From contig CAJTZR010000016.1 in the NCBI GenBank assembly GCA_910584035.1, positions 1 to 23,140 of the forward strand: a stretch of DNA of 23,140 bases. Direction: 5' to 3'. The DNA is from an uncultured Christensenella sp. (GTDB lineage Bacteria; Bacillota; Clostridia; Christensenellales; UBA3700). The notes under the pieces were generated by a model that made no database searches, had not been told where the DNA came from, and worked only from the letters and a program-made list of their open reading frames with translations. Below, one piece after another: positions 13,504 through 21,550 of this stretch. Made by a program: the position numbers and the translations under genes. Numbering within the stretch: the first letter of the stretch is position 1; each line of letters begins with the position of its first letter.

Positions 13504-15468
13504 ATGAAAAAAGAGAATAAAGATTATTCATCTGATAGTATTGAAGTCTTAGAGGGATTAGATGCTGTAAGACTTAGACCAGGTATGTATATTGGTGATT
13601 CTTCTACAAAAGGTTTGCATCATATTTTGTGGGAGATTGTTGACAATAGTATTGATGAAATTGCCAATGGATATGGTGATGTCATTGATATACGACTAAA
13701 TAAAGACGGCAGTGTCAGTGTTACGGATAATGGTAGAGGTATTCCAGTTGATATTCATAAAGAATTAAAAATTCCCGCATTGGAAATAGTTTTTACAAAG
13801 CTACACTCTGGTGCGAAGTTTGGAAGTGACGACTACAAGTTTTCTGGTGGTTTGCACGGCGTTGGTTCAGCCGTTACAAATGCAGTATCACGCTGGTTAA
13901 ATGCTACCGTTTGGCGTGACGGAACGGAAAATTATATTGAGTTCCATTCTCCCGAAATTAATGGAAAAATTAAAAGCGGTATAAGAAAAACTCAAATGAC
14001 AACGAAAAAGTGCGATAAAAAATTGCACGGAACACAAGTTGTATTTATGCCAGATGATAGAGTTTTTGGTCATAATAAAATATCTTTTGAGGTGGTAAAT
14101 AAAAGGATAAAGGAACTTGCTTTTTTAAATAGTAATCTTACAATTACTCTAAGTGATGAGAGAGAGAGGGACGAATATGGTATGCCAAAGTTTGCAAGCT
14201 ATCACTATAGTGGTGGACTTGTTGACTTTGTAAAATATCAAAACGAAAACAAAAAGGCACTTTATGAAACTCCAATTTACTTTGAAAGCGTAGGGGAGAA
14301 TATAAGAATTAAGGCTGCAATGCAACACACTGACGGCGTGGAGAGCATTACAAGCTTTGTAAATAATATACCTACGCACGAGGGCGGTACTCACGAAACT
14401 GGCTTTAAACAAGGTTTAACTAAGTTTATGAATGACTATGCTAAAGCAAATGGCTTTATAAAGGAAAAAGATACTCCTTTTGTGGGTGATGACTTTCGTG
14501 ACGGACTTACTGTTGTTATGCTTATTCAAATGCGTGACCCTGAATTTGAGGGACAAACAAAATCAAAGCTTTCAAATGCTTGGATAAAAAAGCCTCTTGA
14601 AGATATGGTATTTTCCGCTTTGGGTGAGGTGTATAAAAAGCTACCTAAAAATATTATTGCAGATATTTATGCTTTGGCACTTGCATCTAAAAAGGAAAGA
14701 GAAAGGTTGCAAAATAGCAAAGACGTATCTAAAAAAATGCGTGATATTGCAGCTAATAAATTGATTGGTAAACTTGCTCCTTGTATAGGTAAGAATGCAA
14801 AGAAAAATGAGCTGTTTATAGTAGAGGGTGACTCTGCTGGTGGTTCAGCAAAAAATGGTAGGGATAGAAATTTTCAAGCAATATTGCCACTTAGAGGTAA
14901 ACCGCTTAATGTGGAAAAATCAAAGCTTGATAAAACACTTGCAAATGAGGAAATTTGTACTATAATAAGTGCTTTGGGTGCAGGTTTTTATCACGATTTT
15001 AATATAGATAATTTAAAATATGATAAAGTTATTATCCTTGCCGATGCTGACCAAGACGGTGCACATATTAGAGCAATTTTGCTAACTTTCTTTTATCGCT
15101 ATATGCGACCGCTTATACTTGAGGGGCACGTTTATATAGGTATGCCACCACTTTATAAGGTGGAAAATAAAGGGGAAGTAACTTATGTTTATGATGATAT
15201 TAAACTTAAAGAGTTGCTTGAGAATATAAGCGGTAAAAAGACTATACAACGATATAAAGGTTTGGGTGAAATGAATCCAGAACAATTGTGGGAGACTACA
15301 ATGAACCCAGAAAATCGCTCATTAATGAAAGTTACGGTAGACGATGTTACCGAGGCGGAACGTATGATTACAACTTTGATGGGTGATAATGCGACCGCAA
15401 GAAAAGAATATATAAATACTAATGCTAACTTTAACAAACAAGATGCTTTTGAAAAAATAGGAGGATAG
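13504..15468 (+). CDS. parE: Topoisomerase IV subunit B (type IIA topoisomerase ATPase subunit)
   Basis: A 654-aa protein that uses ATP to drive strand passage and, with ParC, decatenates daughter chromosomes. Order of domains: GHKL ATPase with Asn48 in 'DNSIDE', 'DNGRGIP' and 'GGLHGVGSAV'; transducer with 'THEGGTHETGF' and 'FRDGLTVV'; TOPRIM with 'VEGDSAGGSAK' (E441, D443) and 'DADQDGAHI' (D514, D516, D518); then 'QRYKGLGEMNPEQLWETTM'. The choice of ParE over GyrB rests on 'FFYRYMRPLI..GHVYIG.PPLYKV' and 'RDR.FQAILPLRGK', which are closer to Firmicutes ParE, and on the partner subunit lacking a GyrA box. The length fits. The gene end contains the ribosome binding site of parC and the two are separated by one base, so they are co-translated. 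Confidence 0.8.
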   Translation: MKKENKDYSSDSIEVLEGLDAVRLRPGMYIGDSSTKGLHHILWEIVDNSIDEIANGYGDVIDIRLNKDGSVSVTDNGRGIPVDIHKELKIPALEIVFTKLHSGAKFGSDDYKFSGGLHGVGSAVTNAVSRWLNATVWRDGTENYIEFHSPEINGKIKSGIRKTQMTTKKCDKKLHGTQVVFMPDDRVFGHNKISFEVVNKRIKELAFLNSNLTITLSDERERDEYGMPKFASYHYSGGLVDFVKYQNENKKALYETPIYFESVGENIRIKAAMQHTDGVESITSFVNNIPTHEGGTHETGFKQGLTKFMNDYAKANGFIKEKDTPFVGDDFRDGLTVVMLIQMRDPEFEGQTKSKLSNAWIKKPLEDMVFSALGEVYKKLPKNIIADIYALALASKKERERLQNSKDVSKKMRDIAANKLIGKLAPCIGKNAKKNELFIVEGDSAGGSAKNGRDRNFQAILPLRGKPLNVEKSKLDKTLANEEICTIISALGAGFYHDFNIDNLKYDKVIILADADQDGAHIRAILLTFFYRYMRPLILEGHVYIGMPPLYKVENKGEVTYVYDDIKLKELLENISGKKTIQRYKGLGEMNPEQLWETTMNPENRSLMKVTVDDVTEAERMITTLMGDNATARKEYINTNANFNKQDAFEKIGG

Positions 15469-15469
15469 T

Positions 15470-17896
15470 ATGGCAAAAGATAAAGTCATAATTAATGACA
15501 CTATACTTGATTGTGAAATATCTGATGTATTGCATAACTCAATGATGCCATACTCTGAATATGTTATTTTAGATAGGGCATTACCTAGGGTTGAGGACGG
15601 CTTAAAACCAGTGCAAAGACGTATTTTGTACACAATGTATGAACTTGGAACTACACCAGAAAAACCTTATAGAAAGTCTGCACGTATTGTTGGTGATTGT
15701 TTGGGTAAATATCATCCTCACGGCGATACATCTGTTTATGGTGCAATGGTAAGAATGGCTCAGTCATTTAATATGAGCAGTATGCTTGTTGATGGTCACG
15801 GCAACTTTGGTAGTATAGACGGCGACTCTGCAGCAGCAATGAGGTATACAGAGGTAAGGCTTCAACCTCTTGCTATGGAGATGCTTAGAGATATTGAGCA
15901 AGACACTGTTGAGTGGATGCTTAACTTTGATGATACTTTGAAAGAACCAAAGACATTACCAGGTAGATTTCCTAATCTTTTGGTAAATGGTGCATCTGGT
16001 ATTGCGGTAGGTCTTGCAACAAATATACCGCCACATAACATTACTGAGGTAATTGACGGCGTATGTGCTTATATTGATAATCCTAGAATAAGTTTGGAAA
16101 ACTTAATGGAATACATTAAAGCCCCAGATTTTCCAACTGGTGGCGAGCTTTTGGTTAATGAGGAATTAAAGAGGGCGTACGAAACGGGTAAGGGCAAGAT
16201 TGCTATCCGTGCAAAGGTAATGATTGAAAAGGACGGCGACAAGCTAAGTTTTGTTATTACTGAATTGCCTTATCAAGTAAATAAAGCAGCATTGCTTGCA
16301 AAAATAGACGAGTATCGTGAGAGCAAAAAGGAATTGTTTGGTGATATTACAGATATTATTGATGCTTCCGACAGAACAGGTATGCGTGCTATTATTAAGT
16401 TTAAAAAAGATTGCAATCACAAAAAATTATTGCACCATTTGTTTCAACATACAGATATGCAACAAAACTTTAATATTAATATGGTTGCTATTGCTGACGG
16501 AAAACCACAACAACTTGGCTTGCTTGATTTGGTAAGACATTATGTAAACTATCAACAAAATTTGATTTTAAGGCGTTCACAATACCAACTTGCAAATGCA
16601 AAAGCAAGAGAGCATATCTTGCAAGGTATTATAATTGCGATTGAAAATATTGATGAGGTTATCAAAATAATCAAATCGTCAGTTTCACCAACAGAGTGTA
16701 AAAGCAAGTTAAAGGAAAGGTTTTTGATTAGCGAAAAACAAGCTCAAGCAATTCTTGAAATTAGGCTTGCAAGGCTAACTAAACTTGAGGTAACTAATCT
16801 TAGGGAAGAAATTGCGGAACTATTAAAGACTATTGAGTATTTAACTGGTGTAGTTGGTAGTAAACGTAAACAGCTTAGCATAGTAAAGAGCGAGTTAATT
16901 GATATTAGAAAAAGATATAAACTTGAAAGACGTTCACACATATTTGTTGATGGTATTGAACAAAAAATTCAAGTATATGACGTTAATGAGGTTGAGGAAA
17001 AGAAAGGTTATTGCATTTTAACTTGTAAAAATTGCATTAAATTCCTATCTCAAAAGACATACAAGAGTGCAAACAAAACAGCTCAAAACTGCTCAAGTGA
17101 GGACTTGCCTATTAGTATTGTACAATGTAACAATTTATCACCAGTTTTTGCTTTTACTAGTCTTGGTAATGTTGCACAAATCAATATGGACGATTTGAAA
17201 GAGGAAAAATGGCGTAGCAAAGGTACAATAGCTAATAAAGTAATTACAGACCTTGCAAAAGGTGAAACTATTGTTAAGCTATTAACTCGTGATCAAATTG
17301 AAAATAATAACTTGTTATTTGTTACACGTAGCGGTATGGTCAAAGTTGGTAGAGGTGAGGAATATTTGATAAACAAGAAATTCTACCAAGCAACTAGTAT
17401 GAAGAGTGATGACGAAGTTATCTATGTGGATATAAAAGACGATAGCAAAACAATAATCACAATTACCGACCAAGGTATTGCTTTAAATATGGAAAGTGAT
17501 ATTACTCCAACTGGCAGAAAGTCACAAGGTGTTATAGGTATGTCACTTGGTGATGACGATTTTGTCAAATTTGCGGAACAAATTGACGATGAAGGCGAGA
17601 TTATAATCGTGACCGAGCGTGGTGCAGCTAAAAAGGTTATTGCTGGGCTAATCAAAGTTTCTAGCCGTAATAGAAAGGGCAATAAAATTCAAAGCTTTAC
17701 TGATAGAACAGGTTATTCTATTTTGTATGCTGGCTATGTAAAAGAACCATTTGACGTTATTTTGGTTGGCGAAAATGACGAGATAGTACCAATTAATAGT
17801 GAGGAGATACGTATTGAAAATATGAACTCAAGAGGTTCATTAATTCCTAACATTGCGGGTAATATTGCCACAGTAGTAGGCTTAAAAGTACTATAA
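15470..17896 (+). CDS. parC: Topoisomerase IV subunit A (DNA cleavage subunit)
   Basis: An 808-aa DNA-cleaving subunit. The winged-helix region carries 'VEDGLKPVQRRIL' (about 41-53), 'YHPHGDTSVYGAMVRMAQ' (81-98) and catalytic Tyr126 in 'AAAMRYTEVRL'. A tower and a coiled-coil gate follow ('ILEIRLARLTKLE', about 425-437), then a beta-pinwheel C-domain from about 500 with strand repeats such as 'LLFVTRSGMVKVGRG', 'IITITDQGIALNM' and 'IIIVTERGAAKKVI'. A canonical GyrA box (QRRGGKG) is missing from the C-domain; the nearest segment is 'SSRNRKGNKI'. This fits ParC better than GyrA. In the quinolone-resistance region the usual Ser is Thr87 and the usual acidic residue is Gly91. The strong ribosome binding site ATAGGAGG lies inside parE. 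Confidence 0.8.
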   Translation: MAKDKVIINDTILDCEISDVLHNSMMPYSEYVILDRALPRVEDGLKPVQRRILYTMYELGTTPEKPYRKSARIVGDCLGKYHPHGDTSVYGAMVRMAQSFNMSSMLVDGHGNFGSIDGDSAAAMRYTEVRLQPLAMEMLRDIEQDTVEWMLNFDDTLKEPKTLPGRFPNLLVNGASGIAVGLATNIPPHNITEVIDGVCAYIDNPRISLENLMEYIKAPDFPTGGELLVNEELKRAYETGKGKIAIRAKVMIEKDGDKLSFVITELPYQVNKAALLAKIDEYRESKKELFGDITDIIDASDRTGMRAIIKFKKDCNHKKLLHHLFQHTDMQQNFNINMVAIADGKPQQLGLLDLVRHYVNYQQNLILRRSQYQLANAKAREHILQGIIIAIENIDEVIKIIKSSVSPTECKSKLKERFLISEKQAQAILEIRLARLTKLEVTNLREEIAELLKTIEYLTGVVGSKRKQLSIVKSELIDIRKRYKLERRSHIFVDGIEQKIQVYDVNEVEEKKGYCILTCKNCIKFLSQKTYKSANKTAQNCSSEDLPISIVQCNNLSPVFAFTSLGNVAQINMDDLKEEKWRSKGTIANKVITDLAKGETIVKLLTRDQIENNNLLFVTRSGMVKVGRGEEYLINKKFYQATSMKSDDEVIYVDIKDDSKTIITITDQGIALNMESDITPTGRKSQGVIGMSLGDDDFVKFAEQIDDEGEIIIVTERGAAKKVIAGLIKVSSRNRKGNKIQSFTDRTGYSILYAGYVKEPFDVILVGENDEIVPINSEEIRIENMNSRGSLIPNIAGNIATVVGLKVL

Positions 17897-17936
17897 TACA
17901 AATTATGTGTCGTTAAATTTGAGAGAACTTAAATTT

Positions 17937-18089
17937 AAATAAAAGCTACCGCTTCTTGCTTGATAAATCAAGCCGACACCATTTGAATTAACAATTGTTG
18001 ATGTCAAATGCCACTATGTGTCGCTTATCGGGGTTCCCACAAAATAACTTTTTTGTGGGGTGTATTGACCGCTATGATTATATAGCCTT
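17937..18089 (-). ncRNA. Structured small RNA candidate, unclassified
   Basis: On the minus strand a perfect -10 box TATAAT (18095-18100) places the transcript start at 18088-18089. About 150 nt follow with dense pairing: a closing stem of AAGGCTA at the 5' end with TAGCTTT at the 3' end; a 9-bp hairpin CCCACAAAA / TTTTGTGGG; a long stem CATTTGA / TCAAATG stacked, across a one-sided 7-nt bulge, on GACAC / GTGTC; and a hairpin GCTTGA-TTTA-TCAAGC. The 3' end runs into TTTTATTT. The segment is GC-richer than its surroundings and has no ORF. The length and end-to-end pairing recall 6S RNA, but the multi-hairpin middle does not fit it well. I do not recognise a family. Confidence 0.45.
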
Positions 18090-18094
18090 ACACT

Positions 18095-18100
18095 ATTATA
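18095..18100 (-). promoter_or_regulatory. -10 element of the small RNA candidate
   Basis: TATAAT on the minus strand, seven bases upstream of the 5' strand of the RNA's closing stem. The -35 region is only A/T-rich (TTTAAA-like), so the promoter is supported mainly by its -10 and its position. Confidence 0.4.
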
Positions 18101-18461
18101 ATTGCTATTCAAGATTTTTTTAAATAGACATTAAAAAAGTCACGGACTAAATAGTTGTTAAAAAACATTATTCTTTATTAGAGTTGACATAAAGTAAAAA
18201 TGCAACAGAGTATAATAAAAAGCAATTTAATACCGATTTTCGTAGTATTTTAAATTAAATTAATTGCAAAAGTAAATTTATTATATTGTATAGTTATAAA
18301 TATTTTATACCAACCAGTGGTCAGTGGATAAGTATGCTTTTTGCTGTCTAGTATAAATGTTTGATTTGCTAGGTGCATTTATCATTAATTTTTTACATAT
18401 AATAAAGCATTAAAAAAAACAAATTAATTTAGTCACTTTAAATAAAAATATTCGATTACAA

Positions 18462-18523
18462 TTATCGACAAATTAATTATATTTGCTTGAAATTATCAGC
18501 AAATTAAAAATAATTGCTTAATA
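18462..18523. repeat. Degenerate 31-bp tandem duplication
   Basis: Two adjacent 31-base units (18462-18492 and 18493-18523) share ATTATC, CAAATTAA and TTGCTT at matching positions, with about 23 of 31 bases equal. It is in AT-rich non-coding DNA, so its weight is low. Confidence 0.4.
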
Positions 18524-18541
18524 AAAAATATCAACTAAAAC

Positions 18542-18574
18542 AAAAAACAATGCTGTAATTCAGCATTGTTTTTT
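18542..18574. terminator. Bidirectional Rho-independent terminator
   Basis: A perfect 14-bp stem (AAAAAACAATGCTG / CAGCATTGTTTTTT) with a TAATT loop. The A-run and T-run make it work in both directions. It most likely ends the large minus-strand gene, whose stop lies about 210 bases away, and stops any plus-strand read-through from the parC side. Confidence 0.85.
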
Positions 18575-18783
18575 AACTCTGTTTAAAGTTTATTTTTTAT
18601 TTATAGTTGCTACTAAGCTTAATAAGATAATATCAAAACTTGTTTTTTACTTGAAAGCAATAACTTTATTTGCAATAAAAATGATAATTTAATGTTTTAC
18701 GATTTACGTAACAAATTTGATAAATTTACTATAATTTTGATAAATATTCAAAATCTATTTAAACTTATATTTAAAAGAGTAGT

Positions 18784-21306
18784 TCAGCTTAAAATATCTA
18801 CTTGAGTTTCCTCAATTTTTTTCTTTGAGTATTTGTTTTTGTGGATAAGTAGTAGTGCAATTATTGTAAACGCAACTATTGCCACAGATGTTATAGTTAT
18901 TGCAATAATTTGATTTGGTGTAAGCCCTGTTGCTTGTAAATTTTCACTTAAAACATATCCAATTGTGTTATTGTAATATACTTTTGTAAACGTGCTTTTT
19001 GCATCAAATTCACCAACTATTTGAATGTCATCACCATCTTTTATATCGTCAAATAAAACTTCGCTATTTAAGTTTGCCTCTTTGTAAACTTTGATAGTTG
19101 TACCTACTTTTGGTGCTTTAGCACGCATAAACTTAATTGTTTTAGGTGGAGTAGTTGGTACAACTTTTGATAGATAATCTGCATCTACATAACCAACAAT
19201 AGTTTTACCATTACTTTCAAACCTAATTTTGTACCAATTCCAAGTATCGCCGTCAGCAATTTTTGCAATACAAGTTACTTGTGTTTTGCTGTCAAGTATA
19301 TATTCCTTTCCGTCAAACTTAGTTTCTGCATTTTTGTATGGATATTTGTATACTTGCATATTGCCAACTATTGAGGACATAATTTGCTCGTGCATATCAA
19401 TTGTATTCAAAATATCAAGTTCGTCAGTTGCTATATATTCATACTGCATAGCATACTTAGAAGTTACATAATAATATTTTTTGCCGTCAAATTCCTCAGC
19501 TGTTTGTGATAATATTAAGAATATTTCACCACTCTTAATCATTCTTGTAGACTCAGGATTGTTAGGTGTGCGGTAGGCTAGAGTATCTACTTTAACTTTA
19601 CCAGTTTTGATAATTTCAAATTCACTAGGTGGTGTTATCTCATTGTTGATAGTTCCGTCAAGACCAATACTTTTGCCATCAATTTTGTATAGCAAATGTT
19701 CGTCTATATTAGTAAAGTAATAGTTTGCATTAATGCTATCAACAGCTGTTGATATGTTGGAACTTGTTTCAAATTTATTAATTGTGTATTCGCCCACTTT
19801 TGTAAAAGAATATACATTGTTTGTCATTGTTTGAGAATATTTTGTTATTCTGCCATTATTTTCTACAAACAAATTACCTCTAAAATCAATATTGTAATTT
19901 CTACCTGCTTGTGGTATTTTGCTTGTAAATACAGCGTTTTCTGGCTTTTCCAAATTGTATTTTGCAATGTCGCCAGTGCTTTTGTTGATTAGATAAGCAT
20001 AGTTGGTACTTACTGCTGTAGTAATTTCATTTGCATTGATAGCTATGTTTTGTATAAAAGCTTTAGTGCTATTACCGTCCAAAGTATAAACCACATTATT
20101 TGATAGTATCAATAAATTATTGTCATAAGGCGATATTGATACAACCTCTGTCAATATTTCCTCATCTGGCACACTTGCATTATTTTTGCTTTTATATAGA
20201 ATTTTTTCGTCAGATATATAGTAAATTTGTCCAGATACTACAACTACTTTGATAGGCTTGTGTGTAGTTTTAATTTCCTCACGTTCAGTAGTTTCAACAC
20301 TTTTTCTTTTTATAATTCTGCTGTTGTTTGTGTCAGCAATATAAAGATAGTTGCCGTCACTAAAAACACCTTGAGGGGAGTCAAACCTTAATTTATCCGA
20401 ACCCTTACTTGTAATTAAGTTTAACTCATTGCCGTTTGTATCAAAGGTATAAACCTTACCATTATCAATAGAGTCACTTGTTTCCGCAGTTGCTATTATG
20501 TTGCCATTTTCAATCAATAATTGATTGAACTTAGTATCGTTAACAGCGATTTCTTTATTGTTTGAAAACAACTTGTTTGTTGTGTCTATATAATATGCTT
20601 TATCATTATATATATAATAATCTTTTATCTCATTGCCAGTAATTTGTATTGTGCTATCTGTAGTAGTGCAATGATTGTTACTATCAATTTTACATTTTTG
20701 CAATAAATTAGTGTTCCTTGAAAAATAGTATGGCGTGTTATCAAAAATCTTTAAAGTTGACATATCTATTGTTCCAAGGTCAGATTGATAAGTTTCTAAC
20801 TCTTGAATATTATTACTTACAATATTGTAACTTACTAATTCATTATTATATATTGCTGTAAATTTATTGTTGTATTTTGCAATGCTGTAAATGCCGTCTT
20901 GGTTGATTGTATAAAATTTTCCGTCACTTGCGTTTAGCAAAATTAAACGAGAATGTCTATCATTGTCATACTTTACAAGTGCTACAACCCAGTTGTCATC
21001 AGTAATAACTACTTTTGTTATAAGTTCATCACTAGATGTAATCAAATCTTTATAATAAAAGTCTTTTTTATTGGCTTGAGGTTGTACAAAAATGCGTGTG
21101 TTGTTTGCAACTACTAAATACTTGTCGGTCTTGTCAATTGATTTTGGACTATTAAGTTTCATATAATTGTCCATATTAGACAATATTTCTGCATCAATAT
21201 TACTTGTTTGAATATCAGCAATAGTTGCCTCCTCTGCAAAAAGAGTAGGGAAAGCAAGTATCATTATTAATAGAATCATTATAATAAAAACAAGTAATTT
21301 TTTCAT
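18784..21306 (-). CDS. Large secreted beta-propeller/SH3 protein with C-terminal membrane anchor
   Basis: An 840-aa envelope protein of unknown role. Signal peptide 1-24 (cut after Leu-Phe-Ala). Residues about 30-540 are beta-repeat sequence typical of a propeller; an NHL-like repeat 'SPQGVFSDGNYLYIADTNNS' lies near residue 310. The following 250 residues hold three bacterial SH3-type segments ('VDTLAYRTPNNPES...', 'MQVYKYPYKNAET...', 'TTIKVYKEANLNSEV...'), each of the 'wrapping beta-barrel ending in G-Y-V' type. A transmembrane helix (800-821) and a 19-residue Lys-rich cytoplasmic tail end the protein. The predicted topology is outside ectodomain, inside tail. A role in binding cell wall or sensing is inferred. 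GAGGG precedes the ATG. The topology matches the 261-aa protein at the left end. Confidence 0.8.
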   Translation of the reverse strand: MKKLLVFIIMILLIMILAFPTLFAEEATIADIQTSNIDAEILSNMDNYMKLNSPKSIDKTDKYLVVANNTRIFVQPQANKKDFYYKDLITSSDELITKVVITDDNWVVALVKYDNDRHSRLILLNASDGKFYTINQDGIYSIAKYNNKFTAIYNNELVSYNIVSNNIQELETYQSDLGTIDMSTLKIFDNTPYYFSRNTNLLQKCKIDSNNHCTTTDSTIQITGNEIKDYYIYNDKAYYIDTTNKLFSNNKEIAVNDTKFNQLLIENGNIIATAETSDSIDNGKVYTFDTNGNELNLITSKGSDKLRFDSPQGVFSDGNYLYIADTNNSRIIKRKSVETTEREEIKTTHKPIKVVVVSGQIYYISDEKILYKSKNNASVPDEEILTEVVSISPYDNNLLILSNNVVYTLDGNSTKAFIQNIAINANEITTAVSTNYAYLINKSTGDIAKYNLEKPENAVFTSKIPQAGRNYNIDFRGNLFVENNGRITKYSQTMTNNVYSFTKVGEYTINKFETSSNISTAVDSINANYYFTNIDEHLLYKIDGKSIGLDGTINNEITPPSEFEIIKTGKVKVDTLAYRTPNNPESTRMIKSGEIFLILSQTAEEFDGKKYYYVTSKYAMQYEYIATDELDILNTIDMHEQIMSSIVGNMQVYKYPYKNAETKFDGKEYILDSKTQVTCIAKIADGDTWNWYKIRFESNGKTIVGYVDADYLSKVVPTTPPKTIKFMRAKAPKVGTTIKVYKEANLNSEVLFDDIKDGDDIQIVGEFDAKSTFTKVYYNNTIGYVLSENLQATGLTPNQIIAITITSVAIVAFTIIALLLIHKNKYSKKKIEETQVDILS

Positions 21307-21350
21307 TTTGCCCTCAATAAATTAGCAATAAATGCGTATTATACATTTTG

Positions 21351-21379
21351 ATTATACACCAATTAACAAAAAAAGTAAA
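21351..21379 (-). promoter_or_regulatory. Promoter for the large propeller/SH3 gene
   Basis: On the minus strand, TTTACT (21374-21379), 17 nt, TATAAT (21351-21356). A second TATAAT lies at 21338-21343 without a matching -35. The leader would be about 40 nt. Confidence 0.6.
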
Positions 21380-21407
21380 CATTTTTACTTTAATTTTTGG
21401 TATTGTC

Positions 21408-21436
21408 TTGCAAGTTTACAACTTTTGTGCTACAAT
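21408..21436 (+). promoter_or_regulatory. Promoter for the alpha-CTD/WG-repeat gene
   Basis: TTGCAA (21408-21413), 17 nt, TACAAT (21431-21436), with TGC in front of the -10 (extended -10). It diverges from the promoter of the propeller gene, about 50 bases away. The leader is about 105 nt. Confidence 0.65.
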
Positions 21437-21480
21437 AATTAAGATATATATAAAGTAACACGCATTATTTTTATAGTTTA

Positions 21481-21505
21481 TGCCGTTAAACACAAGTAAA
21501 CGGCA
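21481..21505 (+). promoter_or_regulatory. Hairpin in the 5' leader of the WG-repeat gene
   Basis: TGCCGTT (21481-21487) pairs with AACGGCA (21499-21505) around an 11-base loop. It is the most GC-rich stretch in the leader, 45 bases before the start codon. There is no T-run right after it, so it is more likely a leader structure than a terminator. Confidence 0.45.
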
Positions 21506-21550
21506 ATAAATTTTTGCGTAAAATAATTAACTTAAATGGTGGTGGCAATT

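Larger units (their letters stand above)
17897..18783. other. Gene-poor 890-base interval after parC
   Basis: No protein gene can be supported. The first 200 bases hold the small-RNA candidate described separately. The rest is very AT-rich, with a promoter-like TTGACA (18184) and TATAAT (18211) at a poor 21-nt spacing, an 18-codon hydrophobic ORF at 18357 without ribosome binding site, a degenerate tandem repeat and a bidirectional terminator. No clear terminator for parC itself is seen; an all-AT inverted repeat (TTAAATTT 17913-17920 / AAATTTAA 17931-17938) is the nearest. Confidence 0.5.

Noticed and set aside
17897..18121. Small RNA on the plus strand at the same place
   Set aside because: No good plus-strand promoter besides a TATAAT overlapping the parC stop without -35, and no hairpin before the T-run at 18115.
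18357..18413. 18-codon hydrophobic ORF (starts MFDLLGAF), possible type I toxin
   Set aside because: No ribosome binding site, too short and polar at the end, no matching antisense promoter seen.
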